A DNA stretch of 31,473 nucleotides, taken from VRUE01 sp035260485 (GTDB lineage: Bacteria > Actinomycetota > Thermoleophilia > Solirubrobacterales > 70-9). How positions within the stretch are numbered: the first letter of the stretch is position 1; each line of letters begins with the position of its first letter. The notes below the pieces were generated by a model, which saw nothing but the letters and a program-made list of their open reading frames with translations, made no database searches and was not told the DNA's origin. The position numbers were made by a program, and so were the translations under genes. The stretch is from positions 1 through 31,473 of the forward strand of contig DATFVC010000082.1 of assembly GCA_035260485.1 (NCBI GenBank), read 5' to 3'. Below are positions 30,078 to 31,473 of this stretch, one piece after another.

Positions 30078-31473
30078 TTGGAGGCATCGGCCCTAACCCA
30101 CGCCAGTCAGCGCGGACTTCTCGCCCGCCGCTCGCCGCTGCTGAAGCTGCAGGGGGACGCCAAGCTGATCGCGATGGCCCGCAGCGGCAACGCGGGGGCC
30201 TTCGAGGCGATCGTCGACCGCTATCAGGGCCGCCTGCTGGGCTTCTGCCGGCAGATGCTGGGCTCCACCGAGGACGCTGAGGACGTGCTCCAGGAGGTCT
30301 TCGTCAACGCTTACCGGGCGATGCTCGCCGACGAGCGCGAGATCAACCTGCGCCCATGGCTCTACCGGATCGCCCGCAACCGCTGCCTCAACCTCCTGCG
30401 CAAGCCGACCGCTGACGCACAGGAATCGATGGACATGGTTCCGGTCGTCGAAGCCGCCACGACCGCCGAGAAGGTCAGCAACCGCGAGGAGTTCCGCCAG
30501 CTCCTCACCGATGTCAGCAAGCTCCCCGAGACGCAGCGCTCGGCGCTGCTGCTGCGCGAGATGGACGCGATGTCCTACGAGGAAATCGCCGCCGCGATGG
30601 AGACCAGCGTGCCATCGGTCAAGTCCCTGCTGGTCCGGGCGCGGATCTCCCTCGCCGAGGCGAGTCAGGCCCGCCAGCTCACCTGCGGCGAGGTGCGGCT
30701 GGAGCTGGCCGAGGCTTCCGAGGGGCTGCGCAAGGTCTCTGGCCCTGTGCGACGCCATGTACGCGACTGCGAGGAATGTGCCGACTTCCGCTCACAGGTC
30801 CGCTCCAACGACAAGGTGATGGCGGCGCTGTTCCCAGCCGGGGCCCTGGTTGCCCTGAAGGGCTTCATCGTCTCCAAGCTCGGCCTTGGCGGGGCGTCCG
30901 GCAGCGCTTCGGCCGGCGCCACCGGTGGCGCCGGAGCGGCGGGTGCGAGCGCGACCGCAGCCGCGACCGCCACTGGGGCAGGCGCGGTCAGCGGCGTCAG
31001 CGCCGCGATCGGCGGCGGCGGCGCCGCCAGCGGAATCGGGGCGGTCGGGGGGGCAATCGGCGCCAAGGCGGTGGCCGGAGTCGTCACCGCGGCCGTGATC
31101 ACCGCCGGCGCCGTCGAGGTCAACCAGAAGGCCGACACGACGCCGGCGCCGAAGAGCAGCGTGCCAGCTCATATAGCCAAGGCTTCCCCCTCGATCGCGC
31201 CAGGACACGTTGCGGCGTCGAAGCCACAGCCGGTCGAGCAGACGGTCGCGCCGCAGCCTCCCGCCGAAGCGCCGGCTCCGACCCCGACCGAACCCCCGTC
31301 GGCTCCCAAGTCAGAAGCCACCGGACAGTCAACCACGACCCAAGGCGAGGGCCAGACGACCGCGCCGAGCGCCACCGCGGTGAACGTCGTCGCGGCGAAG
31401 CCCCCGGCAGGCAGCGCCGGGGCGCCCACCGGCGGTGGCACCGTGGTCGTCACGGTCGGTGGCGCGACTCCGC
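30078..31473 (+). CDS. ECF sigma factor fused to zinc finger and Ala/Gly-Pro-rich extension (partial, 3' end beyond window)
   Basis: A TTG at 30078 starts a frame that remains open to the right edge (at least 465 codons). GGAGAG lies six bases before the TTG, and an in-frame stop at 30072 excludes earlier starts. Residues about 42-110 are sigma region 2 ('FEAIVDRYQGRLLGFCRQML', 'DAEDVLQEVFVNAYR', 'WLYRIARNRCLNLLR'). Residues about 137-195 are region 4 ('LPETQRSALLLREMDAMSYE', 'SVKSLLVRARISLAE'). A zinc finger follows (C203, H227, C231, C234; 'HVRDCEECADF'). After it come an Ala/Gly-rich, partly hydrophobic stretch (about 260-350) and a Pro/Thr-rich tail. The plan is the same as in the sigma factor at 10317-11597, though the sequences differ, so this is a lineage habit rather than a recent duplicate. 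Confidence 0.87.
   Translation, partial: MEASALTHASQRGLLARRSPLLKLQGDAKLIAMARSGNAGAFEAIVDRYQGRLLGFCRQMLGSTEDAEDVLQEVFVNAYRAMLADEREINLRPWLYRIARNRCLNLLRKPTADAQESMDMVPVVEAATTAEKVSNREEFRQLLTDVSKLPETQRSALLLREMDAMSYEEIAAAMETSVPSVKSLLVRARISLAEASQARQLTCGEVRLELAEASEGLRKVSGPVRRHVRDCEECADFRSQVRSNDKVMAALFPAGALVALKGFIVSKLGLGGASGSASAGATGGAGAAGASATAAATATGAGAVSGVSAAIGGGGAASGIGAVGGAIGAKAVAGVVTAAVITAGAVEVNQKADTTPAPKSSVPAHIAKASPSIAPGHVAASKPQPVEQTVAPQPPAEAPAPTPTEPPSAPKSEATGQSTTTQGEGQTTAPSATAVNVVAAKPPAGSAGAPTGGGTVVVTVGGATP

Overview
The window is high-GC, densely coded actinobacterial DNA. Several genes point to the class Thermoleophilia (Solirubrobacterales-like): the 'LTYANVVATLALFIA' surface protein at 7452-8063, two sigma factors fused to a zinc-finger and Pro-rich tail, an initiator tRNA with a C1:U72 mismatch, and many starts without a Shine-Dalgarno that sit 6-12 nt behind a TANNNT box (leaderless transcripts). 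This placement is an inference from protein style, not from a search.

Layout. (1) 1-5938, minus strand: a conjugation operon in the order of the ICEBs1 con genes: VirB8/TcpC-like, small membrane protein, TcpE-like, VirB4/ConE-like ATPase, then a VirB6/TrbL-like protein that runs off the left edge. All four junctions are GTGA stop/start overlaps. (2) 6119-11597, minus strand: a sigma factor with a fused zinc finger, a large secreted Ig-like protein, a small secreted protein, a LysM protein, and an ArsR-type regulator. The sigma gene and the arsR-like gene share a near-identical two-block promoter with the same 17-bp spacer. (3) 11843-12773: a CDF-type metal transporter and the stub of a thioredoxin-like gene. 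(4) 12852-23432: an apparent metal (probably copper) handling island: CopC-CopD fusion, TlpA-like thioredoxin, lipoprotein plus its own Lgt, a Cys-rich protein with a CCCHC cluster, a His-rich membrane protein, a BlaI/CopY-type repressor with an M56 membrane protease, a methyltransferase, a DUF3105 protein, a permease-YHS fusion and a membrane-anchored nucleotide cyclase. Dyads of the form ACTAC-N5-GTAGT lie on three of its promoter regions and suggest one BlaI-type regulon. Three Met-rich membrane peptides recur in it. (5) 23561-26367, minus strand: seven tightly overlapping genes, four of them paralogous XRE regulators, with an OB-fold protein, a winged-helix protein and an unknown protein. 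(6) 26652-31473: core-like DNA: initiator tRNA, Ppx/GppA, an orphan promoter-to-terminator unit (ncRNA or micro-protein), a ThDP enzyme, tRNA-Leu, and a second fused sigma factor running off the right edge.

A working model is that the left ~26 kb is accessory (an integrative conjugative element or a series of islands carrying metal-stress cargo), and that the initiator tRNA marks the border with the core chromosome. No integrase, relaxase or att repeat is visible in the window, so the extent of any element is unproven. Two real genes are open at the window edges (1-1661 minus and 30078-31473 plus).
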